Origin: Micrasema longulum
Taxonomy: Eukaryota > Arthropoda > Insecta > Trichoptera > Brachycentridae
DNA length: 64,000 nucleotides
Assembly: GCA_022494885.1 (NCBI GenBank)
Contig: JAGVSM010004884.1
Span: 62,001 to 126,000, forward strand
Reading direction: 5' to 3'
The notes under the pieces were generated by a model. It searched no databases. It saw only the letters and a list, made by a program, of their open reading frames with translations, and was not told the origin of the DNA. Made by a program: the position numbers and the translations under genes. This document shows, in pieces, positions 1 to 12,300 of this stretch (position 1 is the stretch's first letter; the number at the start of each line of letters is the position of its first letter).

Positions 1-299
1 TAGGAAAGATTTACCAAGGGTAAATAGGATGCTTAGTTAAATTGAGTGACACGTGAGGTATTGCATAAGTTAAATAAATTGAAGTGGTAGTGAATAAATC
101 AAAATATTAAATCGTTTAGATCAAGCTTTTTTCTGAGACAAATTGTTTTCAGCCATCCCAGTTGAAATTATAAAAAAATATTAATATATTAATCTGATAT
201 ATTCATAATGAGTTCATAAAATTACAATGTTCTATAGTAGATGAATCTTAAAGGCAAACCATTTGAAGTTTTTTTCTAATTCAATATATTTGTTTGCAG

Positions 300-392
300 C
301 ATGTTCGAGGAGTTGAATGATCACACGGTATTCTGTCAGAAGACGGCGCAGTCCAGCGTCAATAGAGAACACATTCTTAACAAAGTTAAAAC
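300..392 (+). CDS. NWD-like exon (first in window)
   Basis: Acceptor TTTGTTTGCAG precedes base 300 and donor GTGAGT follows 392. The first base finishes a codon begun in an exon outside the window; two bases carry over to the next exon. It encodes the segment just before the P-loop, beginning MFEELNDHTVF. The ATG at 301 is internal, because the splice phase requires an upstream exon. Confidence 0.85.
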
Positions 393-3300
393 GTGAGTGT
401 ACAAGTGTTTTATCAGTAATAATAAGTGACTGCGCCACTTACCGGATGAAAGGTAGGCGCAGGATTCACAGGTCGCTGGTTCGCGGTTATAACAATGCTT
501 CTCCGAACTCCAATACAAAATGAATACGCACTCACCTTATATTGGGACTCTCCACCTAGTCTCGATACAATAAGTTGTTTGAACTTCTTCTTGCGGGCAG
601 GCTGTATGGGAGGCTGGGTTGAACAAACCACTTGAAGTTGAATAGTCTCGCGTGAAGACACAATGGGTTTGTATAAATTGAACGAATAAACAATTGAGAA
701 GTGCGAGAATCCAAAATTATAATGACGATCACTCAAATAATTTATCAGTGAAAATGGCAATCGCATGCACTCGCGGCAACAGTCAACACCTCTTTGCCAT
801 AGAAAAAAAGGATGGTTACATTTTGATCTGAGTTTTGGCTGTAAATTAATATTTAACATCGCAACCTTCATAGTAAAAGTAGCGCAACCAGTAGGAGTCC
901 ATAAAAGCTTCTGAGGTAAGACTGCATTCTTACTAAAGGCAAGATTAGGTAGTTAGACATTGTTTTATGATGGTGGGTTTTTAACTTGTATTTATGGAAC
1001 TGTACTGAAATATGTAAATATTTTTGTAAATTTTCCTTCCCAGTTACATAATGGGCGACAGTACACAGCCCCTGGTGATAGTCGGTGCAGGGGGATGCGG
1101 GAAGTCCACCCTAATCGCTCGCGCTGCCCACAGCTGCCACCAGTGGAGTCCGGATGCCTTCCTCGCCTTCAGGTACCCTCAGGCCAGTTGGGAGCCTAGC
1201 TTTACTAACAAGCATAGCACTGATAATACGATGCATAAAAATATTTTAAAAAACACTCAATTTCCTCATTGACTCTGGCCAAATACTCGGAGATTTGGAA
1301 TTATGTTCATGTACTATTGTAAAATAGGCATTTTTTGTAGCCTTTGAACCATATTATTTTTTGTACTCTATTATTAATGGTTATTTATTTATTTATTCAT
1401 ATTTTTTTCCATTATAAACTATGATTATAATAAAAATAATGTGACCTCACTGGGGTTACCCGTGCCGAGGACATTTAACAATATACTTTTTTATAAATAT
1501 TTTTACATTTGAAAATAAACAAAGAAGACTTAATAAACAGAGATAATTAACAAAATGTTCAGACAGTTTTAAACACAACGTATTTATGTTAATAATAATT
1601 TTATGTACATCTATATTATTTATATTACAAAACGCACAATGAAAGAACAAAAACATAAAATAAGCCATACATTTGTGGAGCAGTTGATTCAATATTGGTT
1701 TAGGCGAACGAGACAATCCATTTTACTTCTTTTTAGCACCACTATCCATTTTTGAACATTTTCTCGTTACTAAATGTTTTAATAGACAGTGGAAGTAGGT
1801 TAAAGGTTTTAATAGAATAATACTCAAAATTCCTTTGTCTGAAAGCGGTATTAGTTTGAATTTCTTAAAGTTGTCTTTGTGTTGAGGATCTAGTGATTAT
1901 TATATTTGTATGTGATGTATTGTAGGGGTTATGCTTTCATTTGAGTAAGAATAGTTTTTGAATCTTTAAGTGAGTATTTATTGTATTAGCGTATAATTGC
2001 TTTGGTGTCATAAGTTTATATTTGTGGAATATTTCTTCAGTAGATGTCTGTATCGGAGTATTATTTTAATTATGAATTTTGTGCAACAAATACACTATTT
2101 AAAACTGTGTCGCTCGCACCACCCCATCCGATTATATCGTACTCTAAAATTGATTGGCCAGTTAGTTTAGGTATTGTGGATTGTGTAAACTGTAAAAGAG
2201 TTTTAGCTCCCTTTAATGTGCCGTTTGTGTATTTACAGATTTGTTGGGATCACGAACAAGCAAATTGATTGGCCAGTTAGTTTAGGTATTGTGGATTGTG
2301 TAAACTGTAAAAGAGTTTTAGCTCCCTTTAATGTGCCGTTTGTGTATTTACAGATTTGTTGGGATCACGAACAAGTCCAACACCCTGGAGGGTATCCTGT
2401 CTTCAATAGTGAACCAGTGTTCCATGATATTGTGCGGCTCTCAGTACACCGGGAAACATGTAAGTTTTACTTGTGACAAATATTTGGGTGAACAAATACT
2501 ATGCAAACTTTACACAGACAGACAACATTAACTACTGCCACTGAGAAATTCAGTTGCTTAGGTTCGGTTTCTTGGCATTTCTAATAACACTGGATTACCA
2601 ATGGCGCAGAATCATTTTAAAAAGCAATGTCTTTTCCAGGATATGGCGACACTGTGCGAGGTGTTCCAGCGCCTGATCGCCGAGATCGCGCAGCAGCGGC
2701 CCACCGTGCTCATGCTGGACGGGCTGGACCAGGCGCAGGAGCCCGGGGCGGCGGTGCTGGGCTGGCTGCCCGCGCGGCTACCCGACAACGCCAAGCTGCT
2801 GCTGACGGCGGCCGAGGGCGGGCGAGCGCGCGGCGCCGCCGCCGCCGCCCTGCGCGCGCGCCTCGAGGGCTCTTGCTTCCTGCGCGTGCCCGAGCTGGAC
2901 GCCGCCGAGGCGCGCAGCGTCGTCATGGCGGGCGTCGTGCAGTACAACCACTCCGTCAACTCCGCCATCCAGGACTGCGTGCTGCGCTCCGTGCAGGAGT
3001 GCAAACTACCGCTGCATGCCAAGGTTCGTCACACTCGATCTTGATCAGCGATCACGCCTGACTTTAGGTATGGTTTGCCCGCGGACAATCTACTTCCAAT
3101 TGAAACAAATTTATTAAATTGCTAAGATTTTTTCTCCCGTTGAAATGCGTTTTGTTCTGGGTAGTGCTGTGTGTCATTCATACTCTTTGCTGAAGTTTCT
3201 GATTGCTTTGTAGCGTTACGTATCACATCAATCCTGCGCCGCGATTATGAACGCTATCTTCATCGGTACATATCAAGACGGTATAAACTAACATCGATTT

Positions 3301-6300
3301 ATTTGTACGAAAATTCTACATCGGTAACCTGTAATTAAACACTTTTATAAAAAAAAATTGTTAACTTATTCCATTTTTCATACAGAAAACATTATTTTAC
3401 TTTGTAGATAAAATTTAAGATGAATTTTAACTTCCTATCAGAAAACAGGTCCTGGGGTGGTATTTTGGATCTTCTTTTCTTCTCTTCTTAGAGAGTGATT
3501 AATTTGAAGAATTTTTTTTTAAAGTGACGAGACTTGCTTCACATAATGGTCACACTGATGATTAAACGTCAAAAAATAAGAGCACGTGAAATCAAACATG
3601 ACGATTTTCATTTTGAACATTATTGCGACCTTAAGCATTACCCAAAACACTAAATTAAGTTGAATTGACCAAACCGCATTAGTTTTATTTCTGTTTTTGC
3701 AGCTGTTTTATGCACCATTTGAGGTTTAATCATCAGTGTGGCCATTATGTGAAGCAAAGTCTCGTCACTTTAAAATAATAAAATTCTTCAAATTAATCAC
3801 TCTAGAGGTAGGGAAGGTCCAAAATTCCACCCCTAGACTGGTATTCTGATAGCTTTTGCAAGCGTGAAAATGCTTTTTTAGCGTGTATTTACATACTAAA
3901 TAGATATTAAAAAACGAGTTCAGAATATCCATAAAAATATTTTTCAATTTATATACTCTTCTTGGACCAGGTGGATTTATCAACAATTCAATCAAATAAA
4001 TCTCACTCGCATCCTTTAAGTTTTCGGCTCTTTAACTTGACACATGGAGGAATTGAAGGAATCAAGATGTTCAAATATTGTTCAAATAATACCTATAGAG
4101 TGTTGAATGTTACACAGGTCCCAGCCCAGGAATATTGAAATATTTAATCTCAATAATGTAAGGCGAACGTGGCAACCATTACACAATGAGATGGACTTGT
4201 ATCCACTTGATTTTATTTTTCAGGACTTTTAAGTTAATCTAATATTTATTAAACTTGGTATAATTTTAAATTTTGATTGATTTCAGATTCTTGCATGGCG
4301 CACGTCCGTATGGCAGGCATGGGGGGCGCGGTCCAGCGGCGGGGGTGGCGCCCCGCTGGCCGGGGGCGCCCTGGCCGCGCTGGAGGAGCTGTGCGGGGAG
4401 GGCCGTCTGCGCACCTGTCTGGGGGCGCTCACAGCCGCGCGCCACGGCCTGGCGGACCACGAGATGGTGGACATCCTGGCCAGAGACAGGCAGTTCCACA
4501 GCGAGGACACATACCGTGAGTATACTAGCCTGGGGGGCCCGGTCTAGAGAAGAGAAGGGTCCTGCCTGGGGGCGCTAATATAATACTATTTGACATAGCT
4601 CAATCAATTCCTAATGAGGAAGTTCAGTGCAATGCTTTCTTATGCACTGTAAAAATTAAAGCATTAAATTGTAAAGCAAAAATTCTTGAAAATGTATAAA
4701 AAAAATAGTAAAAATAATATAATGAATAGGATCGCTGCATTCAAGATGAGTCTTTCTTTGGACATATTGCTAGATGTGAGTCAGACAATCTAGAAAAGGC
4801 AATAATGTCTGGACGAGTTGAAAGTAAGAGAAGCCAAGGTAGAATCCCATATAGATGGACTGACCAAATAAAGGAGGCTACGGGGCTAAAATTTGATGTG
4901 TCGGTTTGTCGGGCTGAGAATGGACTGTAGTGGAACAGACTAATTAGAAGTGTTCATGGTGGTCACGATCCTCAAAATTGAGGGACCGACTTGGAAGAAG
5001 AAGAAGATAATAGGTATGGAAGAGAACTAATAGGCTTGATTCAGAATAACAAAGAAGAGGTGTTTTGTCTTTTTTTTTTCTTTATTTCTCGTCATCAAAT
5101 CTACTTTCCTTCATTCATACTCCACCACTTCTCATCAATTTCCTTCCCACTATCTCCTTGTTTTGTCCATATTTCTTGTATTTTAATTCATAGTATATTT
5201 ATTTTTCATATAGTTTAAACCGTTGTCGCTTTATTTTAGTATAATTAAGTGAAGACATCTTATTGGATGACAGGCCCTACACTTTTTATAAAAACATTTT
5301 TTATAGCTTTTATTTATAATCGTCTGTTTAAATTCTAAATTAATAAAAATATGTTTTAAAAAAAAAATGTTTAGTTTGATAGTCGATTAACAAATAGTAA
5401 AAAAAACCACTGACCTTCCTCATTATACCTCGATAAGGAAGCACATGTTGTTTCGAAACCAGTTGGTAAATAAATATTTATTTGAATTTTAATCATAATA
5501 CATAAATAGCAAAAGTTAGTGCTCCAAATATAAATTTCAAAATTGTACATATTTATTTACTTGTATGATCTTGTTACTTTATTTGCTTTTTTCCTTTGTT
5601 TATCATTATTATTTTGAAAGATTACTTCAACTCAATCGACATCCTTCATGCATGTCAATGATTAATCGATTGATAATTGATCTATCTGCCTATAATTTCC
5701 ACCGAATAATCCTTATTCTCTGCGTCGAATGGTGAATTATAATGATTATGTTTATTACAGTGCCGTGGGCGCCAGCGGCTATATTCTGGGCTCGAGCGTC
5801 CGCTCGAGTGGCCCCCTTCCTGCGCTGGGGGGGCGACGGGAGGGCCCGCTGGAGGGACTGCGCCCTGCGCGAGGCCGCCAAGGAGTGCTTCTTCCCGCAG
5901 GTGGAGACGCACATCCGCCAGCAGTTGCTGCACTACTTCCAGGTCAGTTACGGCTGCTGAGACGGGAGAGACTGTATCCGCTAAGACTATGGAACACGAC
6001 ATCCAGTTCGAGCGCAATGAGAGTGTGATATTCAGTGCTAAGGGAAATTGGATACAAAAAACGTTTTCTTGCACGTGGTAAAAATTAGAGCATTTAAAAA
6101 ATGCATAAAAATGAACTAATTTTTTAAAACCAATCATTTATAGCGTTGTTATGTCAAACCAGCAACAAATTTGCGGTTTCCGAGGTAGCCATGTTTTCCA
6201 AGGTTTAGCAGGTACAAATAATTTTTTTTTAGAACGAGGAAGTCCAGTGATACGGGAAATTGTATACATAAAATGTTTTCTTACACTAGGTAAAATTTAG

Positions 6301-9300
6301 AGCATTTAATTGTTGTTGTTACAGTTGCTGGCAGTATGTTTGAATAAAAAATAAATCAAATCTATTTGAAATAAGTTTGTTTTAAGATTTCCTCTTTTAT
6401 ATTCCTAGAAGTACATATATTATTTGTAAGATGAAGATGCTCGCTCAGTTGTAAGAACACTTCTTATTATTGTTCTTCGATGGTGCTGCAGCCCGAATCG
6501 AGTCTTGCCCTCCTTCATCTCACGCCTCCAACTGCGCCTATCCTCATCCGTCTTCTTCCGATTTTCAGCTTTTAGAAGCCGAGCTGCATCTTTCTTCATG
6601 TCGTCCCCCACTTCAGCTTCGGTCCTCCAATTCTTCTCCTACCCCCTTTTTTAAATTAGTTTTTTTTTTAAATAAGGGAGCATTAATTCGCCAGGAGAAG
6701 GCGGACTGTTGTTGTTCGCCAACAGACCTTCCGATCTACGTGTAGAGTGTTCGGCATTTGGTGTCCTGCTTTTATTGATATCATTTATTGTCTTAACTAC
6801 ACTCCCTCCTGGATGGCCGATCATTATTGTACATACAGTCCATCTCAAACTGAGCCATCTTTTATGTGTTGAGATGCTAGGGGCTTCATAAGTACTGCTA
6901 AAAATAAAAATGAATTCTAATCAACCAAAATAGTTGAAGTCAGTGTAAACTGAAATAAAAAAAAATGTAACCCTGAAGTACCAACGCTGTGTTTATAGTG
7001 GTGTATTTTTTTTGTGCAGGGCAAGTGGTACGAGGAAAGCGACTCCAACATGGTGGGACGACTCGTGTCCCAGGAGAATCGCTTCTCTCCGGAATGGTAA
7101 GGGAACTTGTCTCAGTACGATCAGATGGGGAACAGTCTGACAAAAAAGATTAATTTAATTTTAGAAAAATCTATGTTAATTTAATAGTAGTACTTTTAAT
7201 GAATAATCTTAACAATATTAGAGATGTAAATAACAGTCAATATTTGTATGAGATGTATCTATTAAATCCCAACCAAAATTTACGTGGTCATAACTGGCAG
7301 CTCTATCGTCCCCAATTCCATCTTAATCCCAAGAAAAACATCCTTTCCAGCGGGGTGCTTTCAGATTGGAATGAACTGCTAAGCCTAGTTGTCCATTTCA
7401 TTTCGGTCAACCAGTTCAAAAACCGTTTGGATGCTTTTTTGAAGAAAGAAGAACTTGGACAAAAAGCAGTACATGAGATATAGGCGCACCGGCAAAGGCT
7501 GCCTGCCTATAACAAATAATGATAGAAAAGTAATTCGATCTGATACATACTACCTACCCCTTATTCCTTTACTGAGAATCTACGGGCTTAACATAAAACA
7601 CTGAACACATGTTGTCAGATGATATATTTTAGGTATCTATTTGTTATTTGATAAGATTGAAAATATTAAGTGTTAGTTTTTATTTAAGCCTTGAGAAAGC
7701 AATAGTCATGTTCTGAAACCGGTCGGCTCTGACTAAATTCGCAGCTATATTAAAATGAAAAATCGCAAAGTTAGTGCTTCAAATATTCAATTTAAAGTTA
7801 TATATTTCAATCTTAACAGAGAAACAAAAACTCTTTTTAATAGGGAATGTAGATAAAATCCCTCGAGGATAAAAACTTAACTTTAATTCGGAATAATTTT
7901 TGCTTTTGCCGTTTTGCCTCAGAAGGCGCAATTACATAAGAGATTTTAGAAAAAAACCTTTGCTGCATTTTAATTTATTAGTAATGCATATGAAATGTTT
8001 TTCTTTCAGTTTTAACGCAAGAAAATTAGAAGAGGTTCCCTATCAGCGCTACCACCTCTGCAAGGACGACCTCCTATCGTTCGCCCACGAGGAATTCTTC
8101 ACAGACATCACATGGATACACGACAAGATATCGGCCCTCGGCTGTGGCCAACTCCTCGAAGACATCGGCCTGCTCAGAATGGACAGCAAAGACGAGGCTA
8201 CTCCCGAACACATTAAACTCTTAAGAGAATTTCTACAAATCAATTATTTCGCTCTCAACTACGATGCCAAACAGTTCCACGCCTTCTTCTATCTCTTCTT
8301 AAAGGACAAGAGTGAAAGCATCAAGAGTGACGTCTGTCTGAAGTGGATGGAGGAAGTGAAGTGTCCGCCGGTTCCGTGCCTTTTGCCGCTGAACCTCGAG
8401 AGGCACCACGAAGGAAGGAACAGGGAGTTAGTAGTGAGCGAGGTGCTGGATGTGAAGTCTTATGACTTGGTTGTGCGTCTGGAAAATGACGGATTCGTTG
8501 CCAGCTTGTCAACTTTGAGGGAGGAAATCTGCGTGTGGGATGTTGCCAAGTAAGAAAAAGTATCAATTAGTCCAATTTTTTTAGGCTAACTTTATGAATT
8601 TCCCATTTACAAGATTATCACTTTCTTTCATTCATTTCATAGGTGCATCAGCAAAACTGCTTATCTCTAATACAGTGGTGTAGTCCTAAATAAAAAAGTT
8701 CCAGAGCGCACCGCCACCACTACGCTGAAGTGTTAGGGAGGTGGGAGAGGGGAGGGGGAGGGACACATATTTAGACTTGCCAGTTATCCGGCAATAAATA
8801 CGTTTGTTTTTATTTCAAATTCTTCGAAGAGACTTAAGTAGATATTTTTTTGAAACGTAATATTTGTTCCTGACTAGAGCCAAAGCGCTGCTCTGCTCAG
8901 ATAAAAAGTGCCGGAGCGCCGCTCCAGTGCGCTCCGGCCCGACTACACCACTGCTCTAATAACAACAAAAAATATCACAGTTTGGTATGAAATAAGGATT
9001 TAGTTTATAGAATAATTTTATCAACAAAGTGAAGGAACTTGATAGAAATTTAAAAGATGCTAAATGATTACTTCAACTGCCCCATGCATGAGATGTATCA
9101 ATTAAATTCCATCACCAATTTATAGAGTCATAACTGGAAGCTCTGTCGTCCCCAATTCCAGCTCAATCCCAAGAAAAACTTCCTTTCCAGCGCGGTGCTT
9201 TCAGACTGGAATAAATTTCCAAGCCTAGTTGTCGATTCCATTTCAGTCAACCAGTTAAACAACCGTTTGGATGCATTTTTGATGGAGGAAGAAAACAGAT

Positions 9301-12300
9301 AAAAAGCAATAAACGGAATATAGGCGCACCAGCAAAGGCAGTCTACCTATGATGAATAATAATAATAAAAATCAACCGATAATGCACCAGAGATGTTACG
9401 AATCTGGGTTTTATTGACATCTGCGGATGGGGATACGGAAATAATGATAAGAAGATTGACAGGAAATGTAACATTTTGTGAAATTAAGAAAAAGATATTA
9501 CAAATAAAATTATTACGATTTTTAATTGTAAGAATCAGTCCTTCATAAGACAGTGATGTCACTTCGATATGTATAGGTATTTATTGCGACGGATCTGTTA
9601 GAGATTTATGGATGCCTTTTCTATTGTATATAGATTCTATAGATATAAATTTAACCCCCTAAACCTAGTTGGTCATAGAACCGAGTTTCTAAGTAAGTAA
9701 GTGAGTGCTTTAACATCTTCAGCTAGATACATATTGCCCTCCAAGACTAGGTCCCTGGAGTCTCAATCACTATAATCTGTTGTTGTTTCCACATAGATGC
9801 AAGAAGGTCCGCACTCTCCAGGGAGTAACTCACCCCATCAACTTGATCCCTATTGACCAGTTCCGCTGTGTGGTCCTCTGTAGGAGAGAACTGAGGGTGT
9901 ATGATCTTAACCAGGTAAGATATTTGGATAGTAAGATGCTTTGCACGAGAGTTACAATTGCAGTTACGGGATAATTTTTAAAATTTCAGAATATCAACTA
10001 TTAAATATGAACTTGCAAACCCGGCAAAATCCAAAATTTAAAAAAAGTGAGATATTAAATGAAACTTATTCAGAATACAATTTTTCACAATAATTTTAAC
10101 ATTGTCAGTTAAAAATACGACTTAATTTGAAAGACTTGACTTCTAAATTATCGGCTTTGTTGCAGACATGGCAATCTCTGCTCGAGTATTGCAAAGTTGG
10201 TAATGTATAAAATTTAATTTATTATTCCACTACTGTTTCTTGACATAATCATGCTTTTGTCATCACTGATAACATATCAAATATTTACTGATTAAAATTT
10301 AAAAAATAAGTTTTAAAAAAAAGTTGAAGTTAAGTATTGTATCAGTTTTTTGTGATTTGCTCAAAATAAAGAAAGATGGATTTTGCCGGGTTTGCAAATA
10401 GTACCCTCATGTAGTCCCTATTTTGCTAAGGATATTGACTTGTTGGAAAGGGTTTGAAGACGAGCCACAAGGCTGTTGCCAAGCCCGAAATGACTTACGT
10501 ATGTGCAGAGTCCGTAAACTCTCGGTCTCACAACGCTGTAATAAAGGCGAGAAAGGACTCTATAAAGACAAAATACTCAACAGTTACTATGGCTGCCCAA
10601 ATTCAGATTCCACGTTCAAACTAAAATAAGATGCTCAACTTCTAGGCAGCAGTCTTAGGATGGAGAAGACTAGAACGACTACGGAGCAATAGGGTTGTTG
10701 ATGGTTGGAATAGGCTACCGCAAAAGCTAGTCTCAGCATGTAGTCTTAATAAGTTTGACTAGATTTGTTTTAAGAAAGGTTCATTTGCGCCAAAAACTAA
10801 CTTTCATTTAATAAATTTTAGCACAACAGCTAGCTGCTCGCTTAAAATTAAAATAATAACAATTACTATGCAAACTATTAATAGACAAATGATTTGCAAT
10901 TCTTTTGAGCAAAATTTTACTTTTATTTTACGTAGATAAATTAAGCATATTATTATGTATATTTTATTCCAGGGAACATTTATTACTCCCCTAAAGGGAG
11001 TGATGAACCAGAAGATGCCGTTCTATGGTCTCCACGACCCATCCCACTTGGTGTGCCTCTCACGTAACCGCATGTACGTCAACCTCATGAATACGGACAC
11101 AGGTAATTTACCCACCTTCTAATGTTAGGTTAGGTTAGGTTAGTCCTAATCAAAGTCCTGCTGAATTGTATACATACAACCCGTCAGCAGGTTCTTATAA
11201 ATTGCTTCGATTATTCATTCTTATTATTTTACTTGAAAAACATTAAATATTTTATTACATCATTAAAAATTAAAAACTATTATTAATAAAAATAGAAAAA
11301 TTCGATTAGCCATAATTTGAGCACACGTCTCACTCCTGTATTTAACTCAGTATTTTTAATATTGTTTGGTAACATGTTAAATATTTTAAGTAAACTGTAT
11401 TGCAGTGTCTTTTTGCCATATTTATTACAAAATCTAGGAAAAGCTAGTCCATCCATACTAGTAATCCTGGTGTTGTAATCATGTACCATCTTGTGTTTAT
11501 ACTCAGAGTGCGACGCATGCTGACAAATTAAGTTGTTAGGTTAAGTTTTGTGAGGTAGTAGGTATATATGTATGTATTTGCTGGATTTGGTTATGCTATT
11601 TCTTTCTCAATCTTCTTCGATTTCCGCATCCATCAGCATTTGCATTGTTAATCTTTTAAGCCGTTCTTTCACTGTCCATTCGGTCTACATGTCCAAACCG
11701 ATGCGGAACTCCTTTCTTGATTTTGTCGATAATGCTTATTTCACATGCAAATGCTCTTGTATATTGTATAGATTCTCTGAATAATAGTGATAATAAGTAT
11801 AAATGCAATTTTTAAATTATTTTATTTATGTATTATTTTAATTTTATTTTTTTTACAATATACATAAGAGGACAACAGATTAAAAAAAAAATGATCACAT
11901 AGCAATGAAAGGCATATTAATAGTAAAAATAGTAAACAAAAAATCCCACAAAGGCATGGCTGTTCGTGGGTAAGAAAAATTTATGATTTTTTTGCTCCAA
12001 TAATAGACAGGTGTAATATTTTTGTATACTCGTAATTTAAGAAAGAAAGAGAAAAGAAAATATTATGTTAAAGATAAGGAGGTACTTTTTTTACTTTTTA
12101 CAATAAATGACATAAATATATTGTTTCCAGGTGACTGTGTGACTACCTTTAAAGCCGGAGAAGATAGATTCCTCAACTCCTTGCTGGTATCAGGAGATGG
12201 AAGGTCGGTATCATTTATTTATTTATTGTATTTTGAGAAAACATTACAAAGCATTAAAGAAAATACTTACATATTTTAATGTATAACAATTTTGTAAGCT

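Noticed and set aside
413..871. 152-codon minus-strand open frame
   Set aside because: No recognisable domain, no splice support, and it lies in the NWD-like intron.
2601..3044. Reading the ATG at 2601 as a gene start
   Set aside because: It lies in the intron. The splice-phased exon begins at 2640 and continues the frame from 2459.
2612..3061. Antisense and shifted frames over the GC-rich exon
   Set aside because: They are shadows caused by G+C-rich codons; only the sense frame contains Walker B and joins neighbouring exons.
11124..11143. A true telomere end or fusion point
   Set aside because: Only four units, inside an intron with the gene continuing on both sides.
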